A stretch of 64,000 nucleotides of DNA from Bog-756 sp963699345 (GTDB lineage Bacteria > Actinomycetota > Acidimicrobiia > Acidimicrobiales > RAAP-2): positions 124,001 through 188,000 of the forward strand of contig CAVOTL010000005.1 of NCBI GenBank assembly GCA_963699345.1. Reading direction: 5' to 3'. Positions within the stretch are counted from its first letter, which is position 1. Each line of letters begins with the position of its first letter. The notes under the pieces were generated by a model. It worked only from the letters and a program-made list of their open reading frames with translations, had not been told where the DNA came from and made no database searches. Shown here piece after piece: positions 55,270 through 64,000 of this stretch. A program made the translations under genes and the position numbers.

Positions 55270-57774
55270 TCAGCGGGCGTCGAGCTCTTCGGGTGTCATG
55301 AGCACGGCGCGGGCCTTCGATCCCTCGGACGGGCCCACCACGCCGCGGCGCTCCATGAGGTCCATGAGGCGTCCGGCCCGCGCGAACCCGACCCGCAGTT
55401 TGCGCTGGAGCATCGACGTCGAGCCCAACTGGGAGCGCACCACGAGTTCCATGGCCTGGTCGAGCAGCTCGTCGTCGTCATCGTCGCCACCGGCGCCGGC
55501 TCGCGGGCCCTCCGCCCCCACGACCTCCTCGATGCCGGCGACGACCTCCATCGGACGCTGGCGCTTCCAGTGGGCGACGACGGCACGGACCTCCTCCTCG
55601 CTCACCCACGGACCCTGGATCCGCTGCGGGTTGGAGGACGACGCGGTCAACAGGAGCATGTCGCCCTTGCCGATCAGCCGCTCGGCGCCGGGCTGGTCGA
55701 GGATGACCCGGCTGTCAGCCAGGGACGACACCGAAAAGGCCATCCTCGACGGCACGTTGGCCTTGATCACCCCGGTGATCACGTCGACCGAGGGCCGCTG
55801 GGTGGCGAGGACCAGGTGGATCCCGACGGCCCGGGCCATCTGGGCGATACGGCAGACCGACTCCTCGACGTCGCGGGCCGCCACCATCATGAGGTCGTTG
55901 AGCTCGTCCACCACGATCAGGATGAAGGGGAGGCGGGGGAAGCGCAGCTGGGCGTCGTCGTCCTCGTCGACCTCGGCGTCGGTGCCCTGCATCCGTAGCC
56001 GGTAGGCCTCCTCGTACTCGGACAGGTCCCCCGAGTCGAAGGCCGCGTTGTAGCCCGTGATGTCCCGCTGACCGACCTCGGCGAGCAGGTCGTAGCGCCG
56101 CTCCATCTCGGTGACCGCCCAGGACAGCGCGTTCGCCGCCTTCTTCGGGTCGACGACCACCTGGGTCAGCAGGTGCGGCAGGTCGTTGTACTGGCCGAGT
56201 TCCACCCGCTTCGGGTCGATCAGGATGAAGCGGACCTGGTCCGGCGTCGCCCGGGTGAGAATGGAGGTCAGGACCGAGTTGATGCAGGACGACTTGCCCG
56301 AGCCGGTGGAGCCCGAGACCAGGACGTGCGGCATCTCCGCCAGGTTCGCCACCACCGCCCGGCCGGCGATGTCCCGGCCGAGGGCGACCTCCAGCGGGTG
56401 CGTGGCCCGGGCCGCTTCCGGGGAAGCGAGGATGTCCCCGAGCGCCACGAGCTGCCGGCGGCGGTTGGGGACCTCGACACCGATCGCCGACTTGCCCGGA
56501 ATGGGGGCCAGGATGCGCACGTCGGGCGACGCCATGGCATAGGCGATGTCCTTCGACAGCGACGTCACCCGGGCCACCTTCACCCCCGCGCCGAGTTCCA
56601 GCTCGTAGCGGGTGACCGACGGTCCGACGGTGCGGCCCACCAGGCGCGTCTCCACGCCGTGGGCCGACAGGGCGCTGACCAGGGCCGCACCCGCCGCGTC
56701 CACCTCGGATTCGTCGATGACCTGCGCCTTGGCCCGCTTCAGGAGCTTGGCCGGTGGGAGGCGCCAGTCGCCGGTGGGAGGCCCCATCCGCATCTCCAGC
56801 TGCTCCCCCTTGCCGGGCCGGGTGGCGGCGTCGGGCAGCGGCGGTGGTTCGGAGGCCTCGTCGGCGACGTCGACCGACCCGTCCTCGGCGTGGAGCGCGG
56901 CCCCGGCCCCCGCCTCGTCGATGGCGACCGGGGGCTCGTCCACGGCCACCGCCGCCATCGACGGCTGACGGCCTTCGGCCAGGGCACGGCCGAACGGATC
57001 GGTGGGCTCGTCGCCGTCCACCAGGGGATCGGCGGCCCGGTCACCCCGGGCCGCGGTGGCGAGCCAGCGGACAGCCCGGACCAGGCCGGCGGCGGCTGTC
57101 CGGACCGAGATCCCGGTGAAGACCAGCACGCCCACACCGGCCACCACCAAGAGGACCACGGTCGCACCGACGCTCCCGAGGGCGTGGCCGAGCGGATCGG
57201 CGATGATCGCCCCCACCCAGCCACCGGCGGCCGACAGGTCCCGGGTGGAGGCCCGCAGGGCTGGTGAACCCCCCGCCAGGGCGGCCAGACCGGCCACGGC
57301 CAGGAGTACCAGGGTGCCCCCGATGACGGCCCGGGCCGGCTCCCGTCGGGTCCGGCCGTCGTCGCCGGCCTCGTCCCCCCGCCCCATGAGCATGCGGATC
57401 CCCACCGCCACGAGGACCAGCGGCACGAAGAAGCGCCCCCAACCGAGCAGGTCGCCGACGGCCACCCGGGCCCCCTTGCCGGCCGGCCCGAGCGAGTCGC
57501 CGTAGAAGGCGACACCGCACAGCACGCCGACGGTGACCAGGGCCACCCCCCACAGATCGGTGGCATGACCGGCCGCCACCGCCCCCATGGCCGCCAGGAG
57601 TCCGCCGGAATCACGCCCCGACGATCCGCCCCGGCCCGCGCCGCGGTTGCGGCCCGTACCCGAGGTGGTCTTCTTCGCGTGGGAGCTACGGCCCGATCGA
57701 GACGGGGAGGTCGCTTTGCCCTTGGGCCGCGACGCCCCGGATCGACCCGCCGGACGCTTGGTGGCGGTCGTCAC
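55270..57774 (-). CDS. ftsK: DNA translocase FtsK/SpoIIIE
   Basis: An intact 834-aa septal DNA pump. A basic head (residues 1-55) leads to four membrane segments (for example WGVALVTVGVLCGVAFYG; FFVPLVLVAVGIRMLMG; VIGGTLVLLAVAGLAAL; VGATVVLLVVAGVGVLVFT) and a linker. The alpha/beta motor has Walker A GSTGSGKSSCINSVL (about residue 490) and Walker B FILIVVDELNDLM. The C-terminal gamma winged helix is STSMLQRKLRVGFARAGRLM. The order RNase J then ftsK downstream of dapA is conserved in actinobacteria. Confidence 0.97.
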   Translation of the reverse strand: MTTATKRPAGRSGASRPKGKATSPSRSGRSSHAKKTTSGTGRNRGAGRGGSSGRDSGGLLAAMGAVAAGHATDLWGVALVTVGVLCGVAFYGDSLGPAGKGARVAVGDLLGWGRFFVPLVLVAVGIRMLMGRGDEAGDDGRTRREPARAVIGGTLVLLAVAGLAALAGGSPALRASTRDLSAAGGWVGAIIADPLGHALGSVGATVVLLVVAGVGVLVFTGISVRTAAAGLVRAVRWLATAARGDRAADPLVDGDEPTDPFGRALAEGRQPSMAAVAVDEPPVAIDEAGAGAALHAEDGSVDVADEASEPPPLPDAATRPGKGEQLEMRMGPPTGDWRLPPAKLLKRAKAQVIDESEVDAAGAALVSALSAHGVETRLVGRTVGPSVTRYELELGAGVKVARVTSLSKDIAYAMASPDVRILAPIPGKSAIGVEVPNRRRQLVALGDILASPEAARATHPLEVALGRDIAGRAVVANLAEMPHVLVSGSTGSGKSSCINSVLTSILTRATPDQVRFILIDPKRVELGQYNDLPHLLTQVVVDPKKAANALSWAVTEMERRYDLLAEVGQRDITGYNAAFDSGDLSEYEEAYRLRMQGTDAEVDEDDDAQLRFPRLPFILIVVDELNDLMMVAARDVEESVCRIAQMARAVGIHLVLATQRPSVDVITGVIKANVPSRMAFSVSSLADSRVILDQPGAERLIGKGDMLLLTASSSNPQRIQGPWVSEEEVRAVVAHWKRQRPMEVVAGIEEVVGAEGPRAGAGGDDDDDELLDQAMELVVRSQLGSTSMLQRKLRVGFARAGRLMDLMERRGVVGPSEGSKARAVLMTPEELDAR

Positions 57775-57932
57775 AGTGGGTCCACGCTACTCCCGGCACT
57801 CCGCCGCCAGTGGGACACCTCGGGGCGCGTTCGGCCGACCGTAGGGTCACCACACCACACTCGTGGGAGCCGCCGCGCCGGGCGACGCCCGCCGTCCGAA
57901 CGGGGAGGGGCGGTTCCACCCCGGACAACCCG

Positions 57933-59897
57933 TCAGACGGTGACGATGACGGGCACGATCATGGGTCGCTGGCGGGTCCGTTCCCCCACCAGCTTGCCGA
58001 GGGCCTTGCGGGCCACCCGGTTGAGGCTCTCGTGGTCGGAGCTCCCCGACGACAGCGCCTGCTCGAGGGCTTTGGTGACCTGGGCCCGGGCTTCGTCCAG
58101 GAGGGCGTCCGTGTCCTGGTCGTACGCCCAGCCCCGGGTGACGATCTGGGGCACGCCCACCACCTCGCCCTGCTTGACGTCGACGGTGGCGACGGCCATG
58201 ACCACGCCCTCCTCGGCGAGCACCATCCGGTCGCGCAGGACACCGTGGCCGATGTCGCCCACCGAACTGCCGTCGACGAAGAGGTACCCCCCGGGCACGT
58301 TGCCGTCCCGTCGCATCCCGTTGTCGTCGACGACGACGGCGTCGCCGTCCTCGCAGAGCAGCACCCGGTCCCCGGCGATGTCCATGGTGGCGGCCAGCCG
58401 GACGTGGTTGGCCATGTGGCGGTACTCGCCGTGGACGGGGATGAAGAACTCGGGCTGGGTGACCGTCATCAGCATGGCCAGCTCACCCTGGCGGGCGTGA
58501 CCACTGACGTGCACGTTCTCGACACCGGAGTGGATGACCTCGACCCCCCGACGGTGCAGGCTGTCGATGACCCGGCCCACCGACCACTCGTTGCCGGGGA
58601 TGGGGTGGGCGCTGATCACGACGACGTCGTCCTGGTGCAGCTTGAAGAAGCGGTTCTCCCCCGTGGCCAGGCGGGACAGGGCCGACATCGGTTCGCCCTG
58701 GGATCCCGTGCTGATCACGCACACCCGGCCGGGCGGGTAGTCGTCGACGTCCTCGATGTCGACGAGGGCGCTGTCGGGGAGGTGGAGGAGGTCGAGCTTG
58801 CGGGCCAGGGCCACGTTCTTCTGCATCGACCGGCCGAGGGTGGCCACCACGCGACCGCCGGCGATGGCTGCATCGGCCACCTGTTGGACCCGGTGGATGT
58901 GGCTGGCGAAGCAGGTGACGATGAACCGGCGGTCGGGACGGGCCAGGAAGACCTTCTCCAACGTCGCGCCCACCGTCGACTCCGAGGCGGTGAAGCCGGG
59001 CTCCTCGGCGTTGGTCGAGTCGGCGAGCAGCAGTCGGATGCCGGGATCGGAGGCGAGCGCCCCCATCCGGGCCAGGTCGGTGCGCCGGCCGTCGACCGGG
59101 TGGAGGTCGATCTTGAAGTCACCCGAGTGCAGGACGATCCCCTGCGGGGTGTGGAACGCCGTGGCGAAGGCGTGGGGAACCGAGTGGGTCACGGGGATGA
59201 ACTCCACGTCGCAGGGGCCGATCCGCCGGCGTTCGTGGTCCCGAACGGGGATGAAGTTGGCCCGACTGGCCATACCCGCTTCGTCCACCCGGCTGCGGGC
59301 GAGCGACAGGGTGAGTTCAGAACCGTAGACGTCGACCGGGAAGTCCCGGAGCAGATAGGCCAGACCACCGGTGTGGTCCTCGTGGCCATGGGTCAGGATG
59401 ACCCCGTCGACCCGTTCGGCGTTCTCGCGCAGATAGGTGAAGTCCGGGAGCACCAGGTCGACGCCGGGCATGTCCGGGTCGGGGAACATGATCCCCACGT
59501 CGAGGACGAGGATCCGGCCGTCGACCTCGATGCAGGCACAGTTGCGACCGATCTCCCCGAGGCCGCCCAGGAAGACGATCCTCACGGGCGATGCGGACTT
59601 CCCCGAGCGCCTCGTCGACTTGGAGGTCGATTTGGAGGTCGCCTTGGAGGTCGACCTGGCCCGATCATCCGCAGGGGTGGCGTCGGCCTTCCGCGCCGCT
59701 TCCTCGACCTGGCCGGCCGATTTGGTCTTGCGCCGCCGCCCCGAGCCGCCAGAGCCACTGGAGCCGCCGGTGTTGCCCGAGCCGCCAGTGCTGCCGGAGC
59801 CGCCGGTGTTGCCCGAGCCGCCGGAAGCCGAGCCGCCCGAACGCGACCCCGAACCCGATTCACCCCGTGCCTTGCGGGTCCCCGACGGTTCAGGCAA
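57933..59897 (-). CDS. rnj: Ribonuclease J
   Basis: An intact metallo-beta-lactamase/beta-CASP RNase of about 654 aa with endo- and exonuclease roles in RNA decay. The zinc motif is ILTHGHEDHTGGLAYLL. HSVPHAFATAFHTPQGIVLH, SGDFKIDLHPVDG, DSTNAEEPGFTASE and ISAHPIPGNEWSVG also match. Before the catalytic domain lies a ~105-residue extension, Gly/Ser/Asn/Thr-repetitive and then Lys/Ser-rich. The start is uncertain: TTG 59897 overlaps the dapA stop, whereas a GTG at VRIVFLGGLGEIG would drop the extension. Confidence 0.93.
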   Translation of the reverse strand: MPEPSGTRKARGESGSGSRSGGSASGGSGNTGGSGSTGGSGNTGGSSGSGGSGRRRKTKSAGQVEEAARKADATPADDRARSTSKATSKSTSKSTRRSGKSASPVRIVFLGGLGEIGRNCACIEVDGRILVLDVGIMFPDPDMPGVDLVLPDFTYLRENAERVDGVILTHGHEDHTGGLAYLLRDFPVDVYGSELTLSLARSRVDEAGMASRANFIPVRDHERRRIGPCDVEFIPVTHSVPHAFATAFHTPQGIVLHSGDFKIDLHPVDGRRTDLARMGALASDPGIRLLLADSTNAEEPGFTASESTVGATLEKVFLARPDRRFIVTCFASHIHRVQQVADAAIAGGRVVATLGRSMQKNVALARKLDLLHLPDSALVDIEDVDDYPPGRVCVISTGSQGEPMSALSRLATGENRFFKLHQDDVVVISAHPIPGNEWSVGRVIDSLHRRGVEVIHSGVENVHVSGHARQGELAMLMTVTQPEFFIPVHGEYRHMANHVRLAATMDIAGDRVLLCEDGDAVVVDDNGMRRDGNVPGGYLFVDGSSVGDIGHGVLRDRMVLAEEGVVMAVATVDVKQGEVVGVPQIVTRGWAYDQDTDALLDEARAQVTKALEQALSSGSSDHESLNRVARKALGKLVGERTRQRPMIVPVIVTV

Positions 59898-60804
59898 CCG
59901 ACTGCCGAGTCTGGAGGAGGGAGGCGACACCGGCCACCACGGACCGGGCCTGGTCGTCGAGGGACTGCGGGGCCGGCGCGTTCGGCAGCCGGCACTGTCC
60001 GACCGGGAGTCCGAGCGCCCGGCACGCGGCCTTGGCCGGGACGGGGTTCGGGTACTCGTCGGAGGACTCGAAGCGGTACGACTCGAGGAGGTGCCGGTTG
60101 ACCTCGGCCGCCCGGACGACGTCCCCGGACCGGTAGGCGGCGAAGAGCTCGGCGAAGAGCGGGCCGGCCCAGTGGGCGGCCACGCTGACGACGCCCACCG
60201 CCCCGATCGACGCGAAGGGCAGGGACAGCGCATCGTCCCCCGAGTACACCTCGAAGCCGGCGGGGGCCTCGGCCACCACCCGGGCCGCGGAGGCCACATC
60301 ACCGGTGGCGTCCTTGACGGCCACGATGGTCGTCACCTCACGGGCCAGTTGGAGGGTCAGGTCCGGTCCGATCCGTCGTCCCGACCGCACCGGGATGTCG
60401 TACAGCACCACGGGGAGCGGGCTCGCCTCGGCCACGGCGCGGAAGTGGGCCGACAGGCCGGCGGCGGACGGACGGTTGTAGTACGGGGTCACCACGAGGA
60501 CGCCCGCGGCCCCGGCGGCGGCGGCGGCCTCGGTCATGTGGACGGAGTGGGCGGTGTCGTTGGTTCCGGAGCTGGCGATGACGGGGACGGTGACCGCTTC
60601 GACCACCGCCCGGAACAGGTCGACGCGCTCGTCGTCGGTCAGCACCGGACCTTCGCCGGTGGTGCCGGCCACCACGATGCCCTCGGTGCCGGTGTCGGCC
60701 AGGTGACGGGCCACGGACACGGCGGCGTCGAGGTCGAGGTGCCCGTCCGGGCCGAAGGGGGTGACCATGGCGGTCACCACCGATCCGAATCGGGGCGACG
60801 TCAT
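59890..60804 (-). CDS. dapA: 4-hydroxy-tetrahydrodipicolinate synthase DapA
   Basis: An intact 304-aa class I aldolase, the first committed step to mDAP and lysine. GIVVAGTTGEGPVLTDDERV binds pyruvate. The tyrosine is in VVTPYYNRPSAAG and the Schiff-base lysine in TTIVAVKDATGDVASA. YDIPVRSGRRIG is also conserved. It is separated from dapB by two TetR genes and a ferritin-like gene. It overlaps the RNase J reading frame. Confidence 0.97.
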   Translation of the reverse strand: MTSPRFGSVVTAMVTPFGPDGHLDLDAAVSVARHLADTGTEGIVVAGTTGEGPVLTDDERVDLFRAVVEAVTVPVIASSGTNDTAHSVHMTEAAAAAGAAGVLVVTPYYNRPSAAGLSAHFRAVAEASPLPVVLYDIPVRSGRRIGPDLTLQLAREVTTIVAVKDATGDVASAARVVAEAPAGFEVYSGDDALSLPFASIGAVGVVSVAAHWAGPLFAELFAAYRSGDVVRAAEVNRHLLESYRFESSDEYPNPVPAKAACRALGLPVGQCRLPNAPAPQSLDDQARSVVAGVASLLQTRQSVA

Positions 60805-60927
60805 CGTCCGGCCCGGAGGTCGAGGGTCGGGAGGGGGCTCACGAGGGCAGGCTACCAGCAGGACCGACGCCCGACGCCGGGGCGGCGGCCGCCCTCGGGG
60901 CGCGGTCCGGTCCGGTGCCCCGGCGGA

Positions 60928-62061
60928 TCAGACCAGCTCGCGCTGGGTGGGCGGCACGGCGGCCATGGCGTCGTACTCCTCGGAGGTGTCGACGGCCGAT
61001 TCGAACTCGATGACACCCAGTTCCGTGAACTTGGTACGCAGCCAGCCGTCGGCGGCGTCGAGCAGCCCGAGCTTGCGGCAGTTGGGGACGATCTTGGAGA
61101 ACAGGAGCGCCTGGAACTGGGTGCGGTCCGGGGCCGAGAGCACGGCGGGCAGGATCTGCTTGGGATCGATCCCCATCCGAGCCCACACCTCCTGTTGGAG
61201 GAAGCGGTCCCGCATGCGGACGGCCGCCTCGAAGGCGAACTCCTGGCGCTCCCGGAGCTCGGCCGTCGTCAGCCCCTCGTAGTACTCCTGCAGGCTGATC
61301 ACGCCGAAGGCCACGTGACGGGCCTCGTCGGCCATGACGTAGCGGAGCAGCTGGCGCAGGAGGGGGTCGGGCGTCATCGAGTGCATGAAGCCGAAGGCGG
61401 CGAGCGCCAGTCCCTCGATCATGATCTGCATGCCCAGGTAGGTCATGTCCCAGCGCGAATCGCCGATGATGTCGTCGAGCAGCATCCGCAGGTGCGCATT
61501 GACCGGGTAGTGACCCGACAGCTTCTCGTCCAGGTACTTGGCGAAGACCTCGACGTGGCGGGCCTCGTCCATGACCTGGGTGGACGCGTAGTACTTGGCG
61601 TCGATCCACGGCACCGATTCGACGATCTTGGCGGTGCAGATCAACGCGCCCTGCTCGCCGTGGAGGAACTGGGAGAGGGTCCAGTTCTGGCTCTCGACGC
61701 CCAGGGTGATCCACTCCTTTTCACCCCACTTCTCGAGCGGCGTACCCGAGATGTCGAAGCCGACGGCGTGCCCGCCCTGGGCCGCCGCCGCTTCGGCGAC
61801 CAGGCGCTCCTGATCGACGTCGGTCTCCCAGGGGAGGTCGGTCTCGCCGTTCCACTGGGCGTTCTTGGCCTTCTCGTAGAGCTTGTTGAGCTTCGGCCGG
61901 GAGCCCTTCTCGTAGTCCCACGTGAAGATCGAGTCGTACTCCGAGTGGACGACGTGGCGACCGTCGGAGTCCTCGGTGCCGACGACGGACAGGATGGCGG
62001 TGAGATCGTCGAGTTCCTTGCGGCCGATGATGTCCTCGTTGCTGCTCATCTCGGTGCTCAT
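60928..62061 (-). CDS. Ferritin-like diiron protein
   Basis: An intact 377-aa all-helical protein. Diiron ligands can be picked out: a glutamate in LSQFLHGEQGALICTAKIVE, the first EARH in VMDEARHVEVFAKYL, a further glutamate in QIMIEGLALAAFGF and the second EARH in VMADEARHVAFGVISLQEYY. This pattern fits the ribonucleotide-reductase-R2/AurF-like ferritin superfamily. The activity (oxygenase, desaturase or oxidase) cannot be told from sequence. AAAGGGGAA precedes ATG. Two TetR genes lie immediately upstream on the same strand, which suggests ligand-controlled expression. Confidence 0.8.
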   Translation of the reverse strand: MSTEMSSNEDIIGRKELDDLTAILSVVGTEDSDGRHVVHSEYDSIFTWDYEKGSRPKLNKLYEKAKNAQWNGETDLPWETDVDQERLVAEAAAAQGGHAVGFDISGTPLEKWGEKEWITLGVESQNWTLSQFLHGEQGALICTAKIVESVPWIDAKYYASTQVMDEARHVEVFAKYLDEKLSGHYPVNAHLRMLLDDIIGDSRWDMTYLGMQIMIEGLALAAFGFMHSMTPDPLLRQLLRYVMADEARHVAFGVISLQEYYEGLTTAELRERQEFAFEAAVRMRDRFLQQEVWARMGIDPKQILPAVLSAPDRTQFQALLFSKIVPNCRKLGLLDAADGWLRTKFTELGVIEFESAVDTSEEYDAMAAVPPTQRELV

Positions 62062-62184
62062 ATGCGGGTTCCCCTTTTGCGGACGGTCGGTGATCTCGAA
62101 TGCTGCGGGTGATGCGGCTGCGGGCCGCTGCGTTGCGTCCGCCCCGCACGGCCGGCTCCCCCGGCGCGACGGACCGGGCGGGAT

Positions 62185-62985
62185 TCAGCTGACGGGCTCG
62201 GTCTCCTCCGGGGTGGACGTTTCCCCCGGAAACGGCGTGATGTCGATCGGGACGGCGGTCGGGGCCCGGAGGGCCTCGATGCCGGGAAGCATGAACGTCG
62301 TGACGAGGAGCGTGGCGTCGGTCTCATCACACAGGTCGAGACGGTCGGACGGCGAGATGGCGTAGGACAGGACGATCCGGGTCGCCCACTCGGCCACCCG
62401 ACCGGCCTCGTCCGAACTCATCCAGCGGGCGAGGAACGGGGCGGCGAACCGGGAGGCGGTGACCAACAGGCGGTCCGACTCGTCGAAGGCCAGGTGGCCG
62501 AGGATCAGTCCCGGTTCGTGCTCGACCAAGAAGTGCAGGGCCGCGTGGTCCCGGAGGCGGGTGGAGGCCTCCACGATGCCGCCCACCAGGGCGGATCCCA
62601 GGTCCCCGGCGGATCCGAGGCGCACACCGAGGGCGCTGAACAGGCGGGCCATCTCGGTGTCGACCACGGCGCCCAGGATCTCGTCACGGCCGCCCGGAAA
62701 GGCCCGGTAGACGGTGGCCCGGGAGACGCCCGACTCCCGGGCGATGTCGTCCACGGTGGTCTTCGCGGTGCCGTGGCGGGCCAGGCAGACCAGCGTGCCG
62801 TCGATGATGCGCTCCCGGTGGGGCGACGACTCCTGGACAGCGGCCCCGAGGGGCGCACCGGCCGGCGGGTACGTATCGCCTTGCCCCCGGGCACGCTCCC
62901 CCTCCAGGGGCACAACGGTGCTGCCCTCCAGGGGCACCACGGTGTCCGCGCCCACAGCCTGGAGTCCCCCTCGCGCTCGTGCCAC
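62185..62985 (-). CDS. TetR-family regulator, probably leaderless
   Basis: An intact TetR regulator of 266 aa. The HTH is TTVDDIARESGVSRATVYRA (about residues 75-94), with FPGGRDEILGAVVD following. The ligand domain is helical with HAALHFLVEHEPGLILGHL. The first ~50 residues are unusual, with a duplicated TVVPLEG. GTG 62985 lies seven bases after a predicted -10, so the mRNA may start at the GTG. An internal start near VQESSPHRERIIDG is the alternative. It probably controls the ferritin-like gene 123 bp downstream. Confidence 0.85.
   Translation of the reverse strand: MARARGGLQAVGADTVVPLEGSTVVPLEGERARGQGDTYPPAGAPLGAAVQESSPHRERIIDGTLVCLARHGTAKTTVDDIARESGVSRATVYRAFPGGRDEILGAVVDTEMARLFSALGVRLGSAGDLGSALVGGIVEASTRLRDHAALHFLVEHEPGLILGHLAFDESDRLLVTASRFAAPFLARWMSSDEAGRVAEWATRIVLSYAISPSDRLDLCDETDATLLVTTFMLPGIEALRAPTAVPIDITPFPGETSTPEETEPVS
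62900..62944. repeat. Two 21-bp direct repeats, 24-bp period
   Basis: CCCTCCAGGGGCAC-ACGGTG units at 62900-62920 and 62924-62944 (one base different) encode the duplicated VVPLEG near the start of the TetR protein. If translation begins further in, they could instead be regulatory. Confidence 0.7.
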
Positions 62986-62992
62986 TGATGAA

Positions 62993-63022
62993 ACGGTAGG
63001 TCATGTTTTGTCTCACCGTCAA
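62993..63022 (-). promoter_or_regulatory. Candidate leaderless promoter of the first TetR gene
   Basis: TTGACG (63022-63017) and TACCGT (62998-62993) on the minus strand are spaced 18 bp. The -10 ends seven bases before GTG 62985, the spacing expected for a leaderless transcript. The spacer is unusually AT-rich (GACAAAACATGA). Confidence 0.5.
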
Positions 63023-63094
63023 CCACCTCGGCGGGCAGCCCCGCCGTCACCGGCCGCCGGCCCCCGAGGTCCTCCCCGGGTCCGTGACCGGCGA

Positions 63095-63673
63095 TCAGGC
63101 GCCCGGAGCCGGGACCACCACACCGGCCAGGAGTTCGGAGCGGACCAGTCGGGCGACCTGGTCCGGCCGCTCGAGATCCCACCGACCCGGCGCGGAGATG
63201 TAGGACAGGACCATCCGGGCCAGGAAGTCGGCCGCGTCCCCGAGATCCACTCCGGCCGCCAGACCCCGGTCGACCACGTAGGGGGCCAGCACCTCGGCGA
63301 TGCCCTCCCGGATGCGGTTGCTCTCCACGGTCAGCGCCGGGAGCAGGGTGCCCGGCTCGGTCTGCATGACCCGCTGGAGGACCTCGTGCTCGACGATCGA
63401 GCGGTGGGCGAACATGATGCCCCGCTCCATCACCTCCTCGAGGTCGGCCGCACCCTGGATGCGGTCGTACAGCTTGGCGAAGAAGTCGAACACCGCCCAC
63501 GACACCGTGGCGTCGATGAGCTCGTCGCGTCCGCCCGGAAAGGTCCGGTAGACGGTGGCCCGCGAGATGCCGGCCTCGCGGGCCACGTCCTCGACGGTCG
63601 TCTTGGCCATCCCGCGCCGGGCCACGCAGGCGTAGGTCGCCTCCACGATCCGCTGCCGGGTCTCCACGGCCAC
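63095..63673 (-). CDS. TetR-family regulator
   Basis: An intact 192-aa TetR regulator. The HTH is TTVEDVAREAGISRATVYRT (about residues 25-44), very like that of the next TetR protein (VSRATVYRAFPGGRDE against ISRATVYRTFPGGRDE). The ligand domains are also similar in order, so the two are probably paralogues from a duplication. GTG 63673 lies seven bases after the dapB stop, so it may be transcribed with dapB. Confidence 0.9.
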   Translation of the reverse strand: MAVETRQRIVEATYACVARRGMAKTTVEDVAREAGISRATVYRTFPGGRDELIDATVSWAVFDFFAKLYDRIQGAADLEEVMERGIMFAHRSIVEHEVLQRVMQTEPGTLLPALTVESNRIREGIAEVLAPYVVDRGLAAGVDLGDAADFLARMVLSYISAPGRWDLERPDQVARLVRSELLAGVVVPAPGA

Positions 63674-63680
63674 CGGCCGA

Positions 63681-64000
63681 TCAGATCCCGAGGAGGGGCT
63701 CGATGCCGATGGTCAGCCCGGGTCGCGAGGCCACCGACTCGACGGCCAGCACCACGCCGTCCATGAACGACGCCCGGTCGAAGGAGTCGTGGCGGATCGT
63801 GAGGCCTTGCCCGGCCGAGCCGAACAGCACCTCCTGGTGGGCCACGAGGCCGGGCAGCCGGACCGAGTGGATACGGATGCCACCCGGGCCCGATCCTCCG
63901 CGGGCGCCATCGACCACCACCGTCGTCGTAGCGTCGGCCAGGAAGCCGTCCCGGCCGGCTCCGGCCCGGGCCGCGGCCATCCCCTCGGCCGTGCGCAGCG
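63681..64000 (-). CDS. dapB: 4-hydroxy-tetrahydrodipicolinate reductase DapB, C-terminal part
   Basis: The last ~106 residues of DapB, the NAD(P)H reductase acting after DapA; the start lies right of the window. Conserved C-terminal motifs are TAEGMAAARAG, IRIHSVRLPGLVAHQEVLFG, QGLTIRHDSFDRASF and VVLAVESV. The frame is intact. Confidence 0.92.
   Translation of the reverse strand, partial: LRTAEGMAAARAGAGRDGFLADATTTVVVDGARGGSGPGGIRIHSVRLPGLVAHQEVLFGSAGQGLTIRHDSFDRASFMDGVVLAVESVASRPGLTIGIEPLLGI

Overview
The window is a very GC-rich stretch (roughly 70% or more by eye) of an actinobacterial chromosome. The evidence is gene content and order: a division and cell-wall cluster with SepF, YggT, DivIVA and a TraR/DksA protein next to lspA; lexA divergent from a LysM gene followed by nrdR, as in mycobacteria; mraZ, DUF3040, DUF222-HNH and RNase J genes; and a meso-diaminopimelate (mDAP) pathway. 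I favour a deep-branching lineage such as Acidimicrobiia, but this is an inference without a database search.

Layout. 1-6 kb (+ strand): end of dnaE, an unknown gene, an Rrf2 regulator, a channel-like membrane protein and a sigma-70 factor, with one phosphatase on the minus strand. 6-8.5 kb (-): a PhyH-type dioxygenase, a DinB/DUF664 protein and a methyltransferase. 8.5-28.1 kb (-): one long division and peptidoglycan block, read from right to left as mraZ, rsmH, ftsL, ftsI, murE, mraY, ftsW, murG, murC, murB, ftsQ, ftsZ, pgeF, yggS, sepF, yggT, divIVA, TraR/DksA, lspA, rluD. murD, murF and ftsA are absent from it. 28.4-34.4 kb (-): a lipoate-ligase relative, an HNH nuclease, a ROK kinase, DUF3040, DNA polymerase IV, a PIG-L deacetylase and nrdR. 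34.5-35.9 kb: an SOS control hub (LysM gene and lexA, divergent, with three LexA boxes). 36-42.3 kb: an accessory pair of a large cysteine-rich surface protein and a divergent LuxR-type ATPase regulator, then an aldo/keto reductase. 42.4-50.3 kb (-): miaB, miaA, dapF, hflX, dapC, dapD, dapE. 50.4-53.5 kb: DUF222-HNH, queF, thrB. 53.7-64 kb (-): dapB (partial), two TetR regulators, a ferritin-like diiron protein, dapA, RNase J, ftsK and a D,D-carboxypeptidase.

How it fits together: dapA, dapB, dapC, dapD, dapE and dapF supply mDAP. MurE, which carries the DNPR signature of mDAP-adding enzymes, puts it into the peptidoglycan precursor. MraY, MurG, FtsW and FtsI then build the septal wall positioned by FtsZ, SepF and FtsQ. 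LexA ties division to DNA damage through the LysM protein.

A major caveat is that many genes in 2.6-35.9 kb and 42.5-47 kb, including essential ones, are broken by single-base shifts, while 36-42.5 kb and 52-64 kb are clean. The starts, stops and stop-start overlaps of broken genes are preserved and most shifts look like one-base insertions, so I read them as assembly errors rather than gene decay. Coordinates of such genes run from the inferred true start to the inferred true stop, across the shifts.
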